A model generated the notes under the pieces. It made no database searches and had not been told where the DNA came from. It worked only from the letters and a program-made list of their open reading frames with translations. Shown here one piece after another: positions 1 through 7,985 of a stretch of DNA of 64,000 bases (position 1 is the first letter of the stretch; each line of letters begins with the position of its first letter). A program made the translations under genes and the position numbers. The stretch comes from Hyaloperonospora brassicae. Taxonomy: Eukaryota > Oomycota > Peronosporomycetes > Peronosporales > Peronosporaceae. The stretch lies in the NCBI GenBank assembly GCA_947650285.1, contig CANTFL010001207.1, forward strand, positions 1 through 64,000. The letters run 5' to 3'.

Positions 1-413
1 ACTACAAAGTGCTACCAGGTGTAACGGGGCACACCCTTGCGTGAACTTAACGCAAGGGTTTCGGGTGCCCCGACAGACGTACAAAAGGCAAACGAGGAAG
101 CGTAGGACAAGGAAAAAGTAAAACTGTTAAATTACTTTAATCAAGTCTTTTAACTACTGTCTCTCTGTTTGACTTAACTTAATTATGCTAATATAACTGA
201 GTGTATGGTGACGTCTCGTCACCACTCATTGCGCGCATCTTGCGGCGATTGGTGGGTTGATATCATCAAGATATCAACCAATGAACAGACTCTTTGGTCG
301 ACCCTTCAATATCACCACTATTGGTGATATTGTTCAAAGAATATTCAAGTTAATATTCTTTATTGTCACTTTCCTCAAAGTGACAATTCCATGTAACGGG
401 CTGTCTCGTCACA
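1..413 (-). mobile_element. Ty3/Gypsy element, 5' end only (reads out of window to the left)
   Basis: The stretch is the 5' LTR plus primer-binding site of a Gypsy element in minus orientation. It is a near copy, in reverse complement, of the LTR at 59422-59812. Bases 1-17 are the complement of the primer-binding site that follows the right-hand LTR (TGGTAGCACTTTGTAG). The element body would lie to the left of base 1 and cannot be seen. The two copies therefore sit at the two window ends and point away from each other. Target-site duplication cannot be checked because the 3' LTR is outside. Confidence 0.9.
20..413 (-). repeat. Gypsy 5' LTR (394 bp)
   Basis: On the plus strand the LTR begins TGTAACGGGG and ends in CA, the usual TG...CA form. 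It aligns along its whole length with the 391-bp LTR at 59422-59812. It holds a chain of perfect inverted repeats: arms of 11 bp at 362-372/377-387, 10 bp at 307-316/323-332, 9 bp at 336-344/353-361, plus a GTTGATATC/GATATCAAC pair and a CCCTTGCGT/ACGCAAGGG pair. The hairpin at the element's own first bases has lost pairing here compared with the right-hand copy. Confidence 0.92.
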
Positions 414-529
414 GTAGAACATTCGTTATCGTAGCTACATTCAGAGTTAACGGAAGCGTCCCGCCATGATATAGCCGTGAGAGAGGAAGTGAGCGCGACG
501 AGGGTGGTCACCACCGAGGCTTTAGCCAT
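414..529 (-). pseudogene. Possible start of a secreted protein gene, cut by the Gypsy LTR
   Basis: A reading frame on the minus strand starts with ATG at 529-527 and codes for MAKASVVTTLVALTSSLTA, which has the shape of a signal peptide (short basic start, hydrophobic core, small residues before a likely cleavage site), followed by a short Cys-containing stretch. The LTR begins at 413, inside the frame, so the rest of any gene would be beyond the element, outside the window. No family is recognised. The open frame is short and could be chance. Confidence 0.22.
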
Positions 530-650
530 CGCATTGACGAAGTTAGGTTGATATACGTCACCATTTTTGAATCGGTACAAAGGACCGCGGCATATGTGAT
601 GTAGTAGTGCTCTAAAATTCGCACGCACAGACGGGTGATAGTCTGCATAT

Positions 651-1005
651 CTACCATGCGTCCTGCATCACATCATGGACGCCCCCACACCTTTGATTTG
701 CATCGCTGCTTTGCAATGAACGCAAGCTCTCAATATCGGCATTTGTGCGAGCGTATAGCATCATGCACTGAGAAACGGATGCCATATACGGCTTTAGAGC
801 ACCACGTTTTACGTTTTTAACCATCAGGCTGTGCCATTGCGTAAGATCTGGAGTAGCATCTTCCCAGTCCGTCAACTGGCGCGGCAATTCCCTAGGCGTA
901 ATCTTCGCAACTTATAGTATTCTAGATCAGTATGCTGCACCGACCCTAATACCTTTTGCAAACGATCGTCGTCCAGCATTCTTGGCACATGCGTCATAAA
1001 AAATA
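651..1005 (-). pseudogene. Unidentified decayed coding stretch
   Basis: Two adjacent minus-strand frames read like one protein with a frameshift or short intron near 910. The upstream part (about 1005-915) gives THVPRMLDDDRLQKVLG; the downstream part (887-651, 78 residues) contains QLTDWEDATPDLTQWHSLM. There is no recognisable domain. It is upstream of the hydroxylase pseudogene and in the opposite orientation. It may be an old gene fragment; the evidence is only the protein-like composition. Confidence 0.2.
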
Positions 1006-1104
1006 ATCACAGCATATAAGAATTGCATTCCGTTACAAGCAGCATGTTACATGGTAAAGAAACCACCGCGTCCAATTCTCATATAGCTTCTCATCGCAGT
1101 CCAA

Positions 1105-1930
1105 TACAAACTCGTCGCTCGGCGATGCAAAATCTACGCGCTCATCAACGCATTCATCTGCAGCGTCGGTCTGTTTACTTACGCCTCGTTGTCGTCGCTG
1201 CCAAACGTCATCGAGTCACCTGCGCTATGGGTGCAGTTGCTTATGGTATACAGCGTGAGTTTGCTGCGTATCGTGGCGATGGTCAAGTGGTTCGAGTGGA
1301 TTGCGACCAAGAAGCCTCAGATTCAAGGCAAGAAGCGGGTGCAGCTCACGAACGAGCAGACCAGATCCATCTACTTCAGCATCGTGCGGGTCGAGGTGCC
1401 CACCGAGTGCGCGTCGTTCTGGTTTGCAAAGCAGACTGCTCGATCCATACAAGGCAGTCTGGACTGGCAGACGTTTCTGGTCGAGTTCATCGTGTTTGTC
1501 CCCAAATCGCTGCTCTTTGAGATCATCTTTGACTTCTTCCACTTTGTGGTTCACTGGACGTGCCACCGCGTTCCGTGGCTGTACAAGAACGTCCACAAGC
1601 GGCACCACGTGCATCTTCACCCGTGCCCGCTGTCGACGTATGCGCAAGACGGCATGGATTTGGCCCTCACCAATTTAATACCGTTCTGTCTTGCGTGGAG
1701 TCTTGGCTTTCCGCTCTCCGATCTTCAGTTGCACCTGCTGTTTGCGTACAAGACGTACGTGGAAGTCGCAGGTCACTCGGGTTTGGACATCAAGGGCGTG
1801 TCGTTCCCTCAAATACCGCTGCTTCATAACGTGACTGGCATTTGTTTGCGAGTACATGATCACGACCTCCACCACACTCGTCAGCGCTACAACTTTGCCT
1901 AGCGGTTTTCGCTTTGGGACAAGGTCTTTC
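1105..1930 (+). pseudogene. Fatty acid/sterol hydroxylase-like gene, dead copy, interrupted by Copia
   Basis: This is a close paralogue of the intact gene at 24781-25656 (minus). Similarity starts about 1111 (LVARRCK...) and runs to 1930. The three histidine clusters of the di-iron fatty acid hydroxylase family are still present: HFVVHWTCH, HKRHH and HDHDLHH. Three lesions show it is dead. The N-terminal ATG of the intact copy is not there and an in-frame TAG lies at 1084. A TAG at about 1900-1902 replaces the AAG after ...RQRYNFA. The Copia element at 1931-7950 is inserted in the codons for KVFHTF, 13 codons before the stop. The 3' remainder is found beyond the element at 7951. Confidence 0.93.
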
Positions 1931-2139
1931 TGTTGGAAGTGGAGGCACGGCACCTGACAAGAAGGGTGGAGAAGCTGTGCAGCTTGCTGAAGTTTTGAGA
2001 TAGTGAAGAGCGTCTGTACGTAGTATATAGTGAGATCAAGAGTAGGTTTAGTGAGGATCGCAACCACACAGTACCAGTCTGGAAAATCACATCGACCGTG
2101 CACTCGTTTCTCCCTTTGCACGCGGATGCAAAGTCATCA
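1931..2139 (+). repeat. Copia 5' LTR (209 bp)
   Basis: It begins TGTTGGAAGTGGAGG and ends GCAAAGTCATCA. It matches the copy at 7743-7950 along its full length with scattered substitutions and one or two single-base indels. It is inserted in the last codons of the hydroxylase pseudogene. Confidence 0.95.
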
Positions 2140-2151
2140 GGTTATAAGCCC
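2140..2151 (+). other. Copia primer-binding site, half-tRNA type
   Basis: GGTTATAAGCCC directly follows the 5' LTR. It does not begin with TGG, so it is not the complement of a tRNA 3' end. It is close to the complement of the anticodon arm of a tRNA-Met (GGGCTCATAACC), as known for Drosophila copia, which is primed by a tRNA half-molecule. The second Copia element of the window has GGTTATGAACCC at the same place (58658-58669). Confidence 0.6.
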
Positions 2152-2203
2152 ATGTAGGGGCGTCGAGTACGCGAGCGCCTCCCAACGCGCAGCGGCGGCA
2201 TCG

Positions 2204-4211
2204 ATGGCGCGGCGTCGCAACACGCAAGAGGCCTCGCAGACTCCTCCGGCTGTATCGAGCGACAACAGCGGAGAAGGCATGCAACTTGAGCTCGCGCTTC
2301 TCATGGGACAACAAGCTGCGATGATCGCACGGCTCGAGGAACTCGAGAGAGAACGACTGACGCTGCCGGCACCAACAGGAACAACTTTTGGGCCGGGCAG
2401 GACCGAGTCAAGAGCTCTGGTGCCAATGATGAGAGCAGCAGAGACATTCAGATCCTCGTCTATGCGAATGACGCATATGAGACCCACGGAGGTTGACGAC
2501 CTCCACGACGTCTTTGGGATTGAGTACAGAGTACGCAACGCGAGCGTCAGGACGGAAAGAAGAGCGCTGCGACAAAAACAGCAGCAGCATCTCCAACAAC
2601 TTGCAGCCGCGCGTGAAGGTCTGCGAGTCGCCGCGGAAGCTCAAGGCATGCAGCTGCGAGCAGTGGCAGAGGCACAAGAGACACAGCAAGCAGAGCACCG
2701 AGCTGCTATCCAAGCTGCGCACGGGCAACTGCAGCAGGTCGAACGACATCTGCTGAGCGAAGCAGAGCTTCAGCGGCAACAACGAGACGCGCTGGCGGCA
2801 CAGCTGGAAGCTCAAGGGCGCGAACTGGCGCGATTCCAAGCACGACTGCAATCGGAGCGAGAAGCCTTTGCACTGCAACACGACCAGCAAACCCGCGTAG
2901 CACAAGAGAGAGAACAGAGTCTCTTTCGGCACAAGCAAGATGTGTTGCGCGAAAAGAATCGGCAACGCGAGCGAGAGATCGAGCTTAATGAGCAAGTGAG
3001 AGCGGCTGGAGAAGCGCACCGCGCACGTGAACTGGCACTAGAGGAGAAAGCGCGGCGTGTGACAGAGGAGCAGCGCGCGAGGCGAGGCTTGAAGAAGAAG
3101 CCAGACGTGTCAACCTAGACCAAGCAAACGAGGGTCGCGCGTGGCAACATGCGCAGCACAACGCAGCAGACGTCGAGCGTCGCGTGCGTGAGGCGGAAGA
3201 GCGAGGTTATTCGAGTGCGACTCACGAAATTGCGGAGCGCGAGACTGCGGCACGAGAAGCAGTAGCACGCGATGCGACGAATCGCGCATCCGCTCAAGCG
3301 AGGCTGCAGCAGCCAGGCGCAAATGCGCCGACCAAAGGAGATATCGTCAGCAGATCGACTCGTGTGCCACTGGCAAAGGATGCGAAGTTCGACATTCGCG
3401 TGTTCACCGTCAAGGAGCTCCACAAGGGCTTGGGAAACGGGTTATCAAGCACTGGGGCCGCGCATTTAGGGAAGAGCTCGAAATGGCTCAAGAGGCGTGC
3501 GGCTACGCGTGGACAGAGAGGTATAAAATCAGCAAACTTGGCGGGTGTCTCCGAGGAGAAGCTGAAGAGTTCTTCCATGGACTCAGGGATGATTGGTGGG
3601 ACACGTAAAGGACGCTGTCCTACGCGATGGAGGAGATGGAATCGGCTTTTTCGCGCAGCTTCACTAGCGCACAAGTGTCCGAGTTCTTTAACAGGCGCAA
3701 AAGCAGTAGCGACACCTGGCATGCACACTACCTCTACCTCATAGCCATGCGAAATGCTACGGGTGCGTCGGCGTCCTTAATCCCGGAAAGCCTCGTGATG
3801 CATGCCAGCCCAGAGCTGCGACCTGTCCTCGCAACCCAGTACGACCGAAAGCGCACCGACTTTGTGACCCACGCGCTCGAAATTACTCAGTGGGCGCAGA
3901 CTTACGAGGACAATGAGAAACGGGCGCCTCGCCCAGCCAAAGAAAGCCGCAGTATCAGCAGCGACCACCACCGCACGCACGGACACCAGGGTGTGCAACA
4001 TCTGTAGCAAAGCCGCAGTATCAGCAGCGACCACCACCGCACGCACGGACACCAGGGTGTGCAACATCTATAGCAAAGCCGCAGTATCAGCAGCGACCAC
4101 CACCGCACGCACGGACACCAGGGTGTGCAACATCTGTAGCACAGTCGGGCACATCGCGCGCTCGTGTCCCAGTCGTCCGAAGAACGGAAGTTACGAAGAG
4201 GCACCTCGATG
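2204..4211 (+). pseudogene. Copia gag with long coiled coil and zinc knuckle, frameshifted
   Basis: Capsid-like polyprotein start of the element. ATG at 2204 (MARRRNTQ) opens a frame to the TAG at 3116. Most of it (about 2570-3300) is a charged Gln/Arg/Glu/Ala-rich heptad-like coiled coil, unusual in length for a Copia gag. The coiled coil clearly goes on after a frameshift near 3080 (EEEARRVNLDQAN...). Further shifts occur near 3430 and 3610; a gag-like stretch follows from 3627 (MEEMESAFSRSFTSAQVS). The C-terminal zinc knuckle CNICSTVGHIARSC ends the region near 4170. Confidence 0.85.
3946..4143 (+). repeat. Three 66-bp tandem repeats in the gag zinc-knuckle region
   Basis: Units start at 3946, 4012 and 4078 and are nearly identical. 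Each codes in frame for 22 residues, KAAVSAATTTARTDTRVCNI plus CS or YS, i.e. the linker and the first Cys pair of the zinc knuckle. Only the last unit is followed by the His and third Cys (GHIARSC). The middle unit has CNIYS, so its second Cys is lost. Confidence 0.95.
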
Positions 4212-4221
4212 AGCGCTTGAT

Positions 4222-4635
4222 GGCCTCGTCGCAGGTTGCCTGACTGAAGAGGACTGGATTGTCGACTCCGGCGCCAGCACACACCTCGTCAAACACAGCA
4301 GCATGCTGTACGATTGGGAGGAGTGCGACGACCCTAATGGCGTGACGTTGCCTGACAAAAGTGCGCTGCGGGTGACGCGATGCGGTAAAGCGCGACTGCG
4401 CGTGAAGGTGGACGGCGAGATGTACTGGATCGAGCTGCGCAACGTCAACTACGCGCCTAAGCTGACCATTAATCTAATATCACTCGGCACACCCATGCTA
4501 CAGGGCTGCCGCCTCATCAACAAAAACAACAGGCAAGCAGTGATAATCGACAACGACGTCGTGATGTACGTCCAGATCAAGCAGAATGTCCTTGTCGTTG
4601 ACCGTGGCACGGGAAGCAACGAGCAAACGGGTTGA
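4222..4635 (+). pseudogene. Copia aspartic protease
   Basis: The retropepsin active-site motif VDSGAS is at 4261-4278, preceded by EEDWI and followed by THLV, typical of Copia. The frame goes on through VNYAPKLTINLISLG, the conserved C-terminal part of the fold, to the stop at 4633. The protease matures the polyprotein. The frame is separated from gag by a frameshift. Confidence 0.9.
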
Positions 4636-5395
4636 CGGACGTGATCCTGCACGCGATCGACGAGTCGCAGCCCCGAGAGGCAACAGTGCAGAAAGGGAGC
4701 TTGATGAGCCTTCACAGGCGCTTTGGCCACCTAAATTACGAAGACGTTGAGCGACTCGTCGCGAACCCGGCGAACGGACTCGAGCTTACTGACAAAGTGA
4801 TGGCGAACTGCTTGACATGCTCCGAGGGCAAACAGTCCAAGTCGGCACAGCCCAAGAAGTTCAGCGGTCTCAACGAGCCGATTGACGTGGTCGGTGGGGT
4901 CATTTTCAGTGACCTTAATAGTCCCATCACGCCCATGGACAAGCGGAAAAATCGATACATGATTAATTTTATCGACCCCAAATCCAACTACGTGCGTGTG
5001 TTCATCGCGAAGTCTAAGGACGAGGCCGCCCGAAAGTTCCAGCACTTTATGGTCTTTTTTGAAAGATAATTTAACGTGCGAGTTTACATGTTGCGGACGG
5101 ATGGAGAAGACGAGTACCGCAACCTTGACCTCTTCTGTCAGCAGACGGTCATCTGCAGGCAAATTACTGAGCGCAACACGTCGGCGTCAAACGGAAAGGC
5201 CGAGAGAATGCACCTAACCGTCATGCTCTTTGGTTGTAGCCTTCCGCTCGGATACTGGGGATACGCCGCGGAATACGCGGCGCACGTCCTGAACAGGATG
5301 CCTACTCGCGCCGATCCAGGCCGCAAATCACCTCTTGAGATGCTCACAAAAGAAGCCAGTGAGTGTCGCGGACGTGGTGGTGTTTGATTCGCCTT
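4632..5395 (+). pseudogene. Copia integrase with in-frame stop
   Basis: GAG-pre-integrase region with LHRRFGHLNYEDVERLV (about 4705-4757) and a CLTCSEGKQSK zinc-binding half, then the catalytic core. The catalytic triad can be placed at D of VIFSDLN (about 4911), D of LRTDGEDEY (about 5099) and E of NGKAERMH (about 5203). A TAA at 5067-5069 cuts the core after FFER, between the first and second Asp. The frame closes at 5385 after PLEMLTKEAS, so the C-terminal domain is also shifted. Confidence 0.92.
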
Positions 5396-5429
5396 GCAAG
5401 GTGTACCAGAAACCAACAAACGAATCCCT

Positions 5430-7722
5430 GGGATAGCGCGGAGCGCCAGGGATCATTGTCGGCAAAAACGAAGAAACCAAGGGGTACAAGGTGCTACTCC
5501 CCGGAAAGCAGGTCGTGGTAACTACCCGACACGTGAACCAATCCGAAACACTGACAGCTGAAGCAAACAAGCAGCTGAGACAAGCGCTTGAGTCAGAAGC
5601 TGATGACGAGCTCGAGAAACTAGCCGACGAACGAGAAGTAAGAAGACGACGAAAGGAGTCAAATGGCGAACGCTCAGGCGAACGAGCTGCCGCCAAAACC
5701 GCGTCGACGACGACAACGACAGCTCCGGCGCAGACACAAACGCGCGCGAAACGCGACAAGATGTCAACGTCGAAGTCTACAGCGCAACGAAAAGCAAAGG
5801 CTTCGGAACAAACAGACGCAGAGGAAGACATATCATCCGACGATGATGACGATTCAAACAGACTCCCTCGAACTTCTGGACGTGTGAGAACGAGTTCGGC
5901 AAAGCAGCAGGCAGCCGACGATGATGACGACACGAACAGAGTCCCGCGAACGTCTGGACGTGTGAGGACGAAGTCGGCAAAGCAGCAGGCAGCCGACGAT
6001 GCAGAAAATAAGGCGCGACGCGGGCCGCGAGATCCAGTTGCCGCAGCGACGCTTTTCCAATCGGTTTTCATGTCCGCATTAGTGGCGGGGGAGGAGCAGT
6101 ACACAAACTTGCCCGACCCGAAGACGTACAAGGCGTCGCGTGCACTTCCAGATGCGCAACTCTGGGCCCAGGCGATGGACGACGAGATCGCTTCGCTGGA
6201 AACAAACAACACGTGGCAGGTGGTCAAACGCGAGAAGCACATGCACGTGCTCCACAACAAGTGGGTTCTCAAAAAGAAGATGAACGGCAGCGGATCCATC
6301 GAACGCTACAAAGCAAGACTCGAAGCAGGAGGCGACGATCAAGTGCTCGGAAGAGACTACAACCTGACATTTGCAGCTGTCTTGGACATGACTAGCGGAA
6401 AGATCATTCTCGCGGTTGCCCGGCTATGTAACGTGCGCGCGCGACACTTTGACGTCCCGATAGCCTAACTGAAGGCCTAAAAGGAGGAGATCGAGATTCA
6501 CATGCGCGTTCCAGAAGGAATGACGATCAGTGAGGATCAGCTGCGGAAGATTAACGTGATGAACGCCGGCGAGACGTGCCTGCGGCTCATCAAAAGCCTT
6601 TACGGGCTCAAGCAGGCCGGGCGACTGTGGAACCAGCTACTCGACTAAACGCTGAATGACGCCGGATTCTCACAGTCAGCCACGGACGCATGTGTCTACG
6701 TGAAGACAACAGCCGAAGGCACGACAGTAGTGGGAGTTTATGTCGATGACCTTCTTGTACCGCGACGAGCGACGAGCTGCTAGACGACTTTGGCGCGGCG
6801 ATGCAGAGCCTGGAGCTCAAGTGCCTTTGGAGCGTAGAGAACTTCCTGGGCATGCGCATCGAGTACGACGACTTGCACGGTTACACCGTCGACCAAGAGC
6901 AAATGATCACCGAACTACTGCACAATAATCGTCTGGAAAACGCGAACGCAGTGCGCTCACCAATTAGTGACGAAGCGTCAATCGAATCAGAGAGCACCGA
7001 CGCGAAGCCACTTCCCACGCGTGGATCTGGCACTTCAGAACGACCTACGATCAAGAGTTTCCAGAGCCTTGTCGGGAGCCTGCTGTGGGTCTCACGACGC
7101 AGTCGACCCGAAATTGCGTACGCGGTTCACCGCGCGACACGCCGCCTCCACGCGCCAAGCGACCACGGCATGAATCTCGCGCGCCGAGTGCTGAGATACC
7201 TTGCTGGCACGGCTGCGCTGAAGTCACATGGGCGGCGCGTCGAGCGCCAATGAGGTGAGACTTACTAGCTACATCGACGCGGATTACGTGGCCGACAAGG
7301 CCACGAGAAAGTCGATCAGTGGTGCAGTGCTGCTCGTCAGCGGGATACCCGTCGGATGGCAAGTCAAGCAACAGTCCGCAGTCGCGCTCTCAACTGCGGA
7401 AGCCGAGTTCGTGGCAGCAGCTGTTGGTGCGAAGGAGCTCCTGGGCGTAAAGAACCTACTGCGTGAGATGAATGTGAGTGTGAAGTTGCCGATGCAGATG
7501 ATTGTGGACAACGAAGCGGCGATCAAGCAGATCGACAACGAAGCCACGTCGAGCGCATAGAAGCACGTCGACGTTAAAATGAAGTTCGTACGCGACACGA
7601 GCTCCAAGGGCATCGTGAATCCCGAGCACATCGCGACCAACGAGATGATCGTCGATCTACTGACGAAGAGTGTCCCGGCGCCTAGAGTCGCCAACCTACG
7701 CGAGATGATGGGATTGCGGTAA
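5430..7722 (+). pseudogene. Copia reverse transcriptase-RNase H, several stops
   Basis: A 325-codon open frame (5491-6468) has an acidic, repetitive linker and then the start of the Ty1-type reverse transcriptase (WAQAMDDEIASLETNNTWQVV, KWVLKKK). Stops at 6466 and shortly after interrupt it. RT motifs go on: SLYGLKQAGRLWNQLL near 6600, then a TAA, and the catalytic YVDDLLV near 6740 with a frameshift just after. The C-terminal part has FLGMRIEYDD, RPEIAYAVHRATR, and the RNase H signatures SYIDADYVADK, STAEAEFVA and VDNEAAIKQI. A TAG at 7558 and a final TAA at 7720 close it. Confidence 0.93.
5839..5994 (+). repeat. Two 78-bp tandem repeats in the Copia pol linker
   Basis: Units at 5839-5916 and 5917-5994, about 90% alike and in frame. 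Each codes for an Asp run followed by (T/S)NR(L/V)PRTSGRVRT and SAKQQAA. The linker joins integrase and reverse transcriptase in the polyprotein and tolerates length change. Confidence 0.93.
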
Positions 7723-7732
7723 GTGCGGTGCC

Positions 7733-7742
7733 GCGGGAGGAG
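7733..7742 (+). other. Copia polypurine tract
   Basis: GCGGGAGGAG lies right before the 3' LTR, where plus-strand DNA synthesis is primed. It is a short and imperfect purine run. Confidence 0.6.
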
Positions 7743-7950
7743 TGTTGGAAGTGGAGGCACGGCACCTGACAAGAAGGGTGGAGAAGCTGTGCAGCTTGCA
7801 GAAATCTTGAGATAGTGAAGAGCGTCTGTACGTAGTATAAAGTGAGATCAAGAGTAGGTTTCGTGAGGATCGCAACCACACAGTACAGTCTGGAAAAACA
7901 CATCGACTGAGCACTCGTTTCTCCCTTTGCACGCGGATGCAAAGTCAACA
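7743..7950 (+). repeat. Copia 3' LTR (208 bp)
   Basis: Begins TGTTGGAAGTGGAGG, ends GCAAAGTCAACA. It is the partner of the LTR at 1931-2139. It is followed by cattc, the altered copy of the target site ctttc. Confidence 0.95.
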
Positions 7951-7985
7951 CATTCAAACTTATCGTGACGGTTACAAGGCTCATC
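7951..7985 (+). pseudogene. 3' remnant of the hydroxylase pseudogene beyond the Copia element
   Basis: After the 3' LTR the sequence cattcaaac...ATCGTGACGG resumes the 3' end of the hydroxylase gene. The intact copy has ctttcacac, then the last codons and stop as ACATCGTGACGG. A deletion of roughly 15-20 bases has removed codons in between. This ties both sides of the insertion to one broken gene. Confidence 0.7.

Larger units (their letters stand above)
1931..7950 (+). mobile_element. Ty1/Copia LTR retrotransposon, full-length, defective
   Basis: A 6.0-kb element bounded by two 208-209-bp LTRs. Internal order is gag, zinc knuckle, protease, integrase, reverse transcriptase, RNase H, which is the Copia order. 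The flanking five bases are ctttc on the left and cattc on the right, a target-site duplication with one later change. A primer-binding site and a purine tract lie just inside the LTRs. Several stops and frameshifts break every domain. The two LTRs differ at several scattered positions, so the insertion is not recent. Confidence 0.96.

Noticed and set aside
1023..1520. Arg/His-rich plus frame upstream and over the hydroxylase pseudogene
   Set aside because: Out of frame with the histidine-box protein; shadow.
3902..4282. Cys/Trp-rich minus-strand frame with three repeats, resembling a Cys-rich secreted protein
   Set aside because: Antisense of the 66-bp repeats of the Copia gag.
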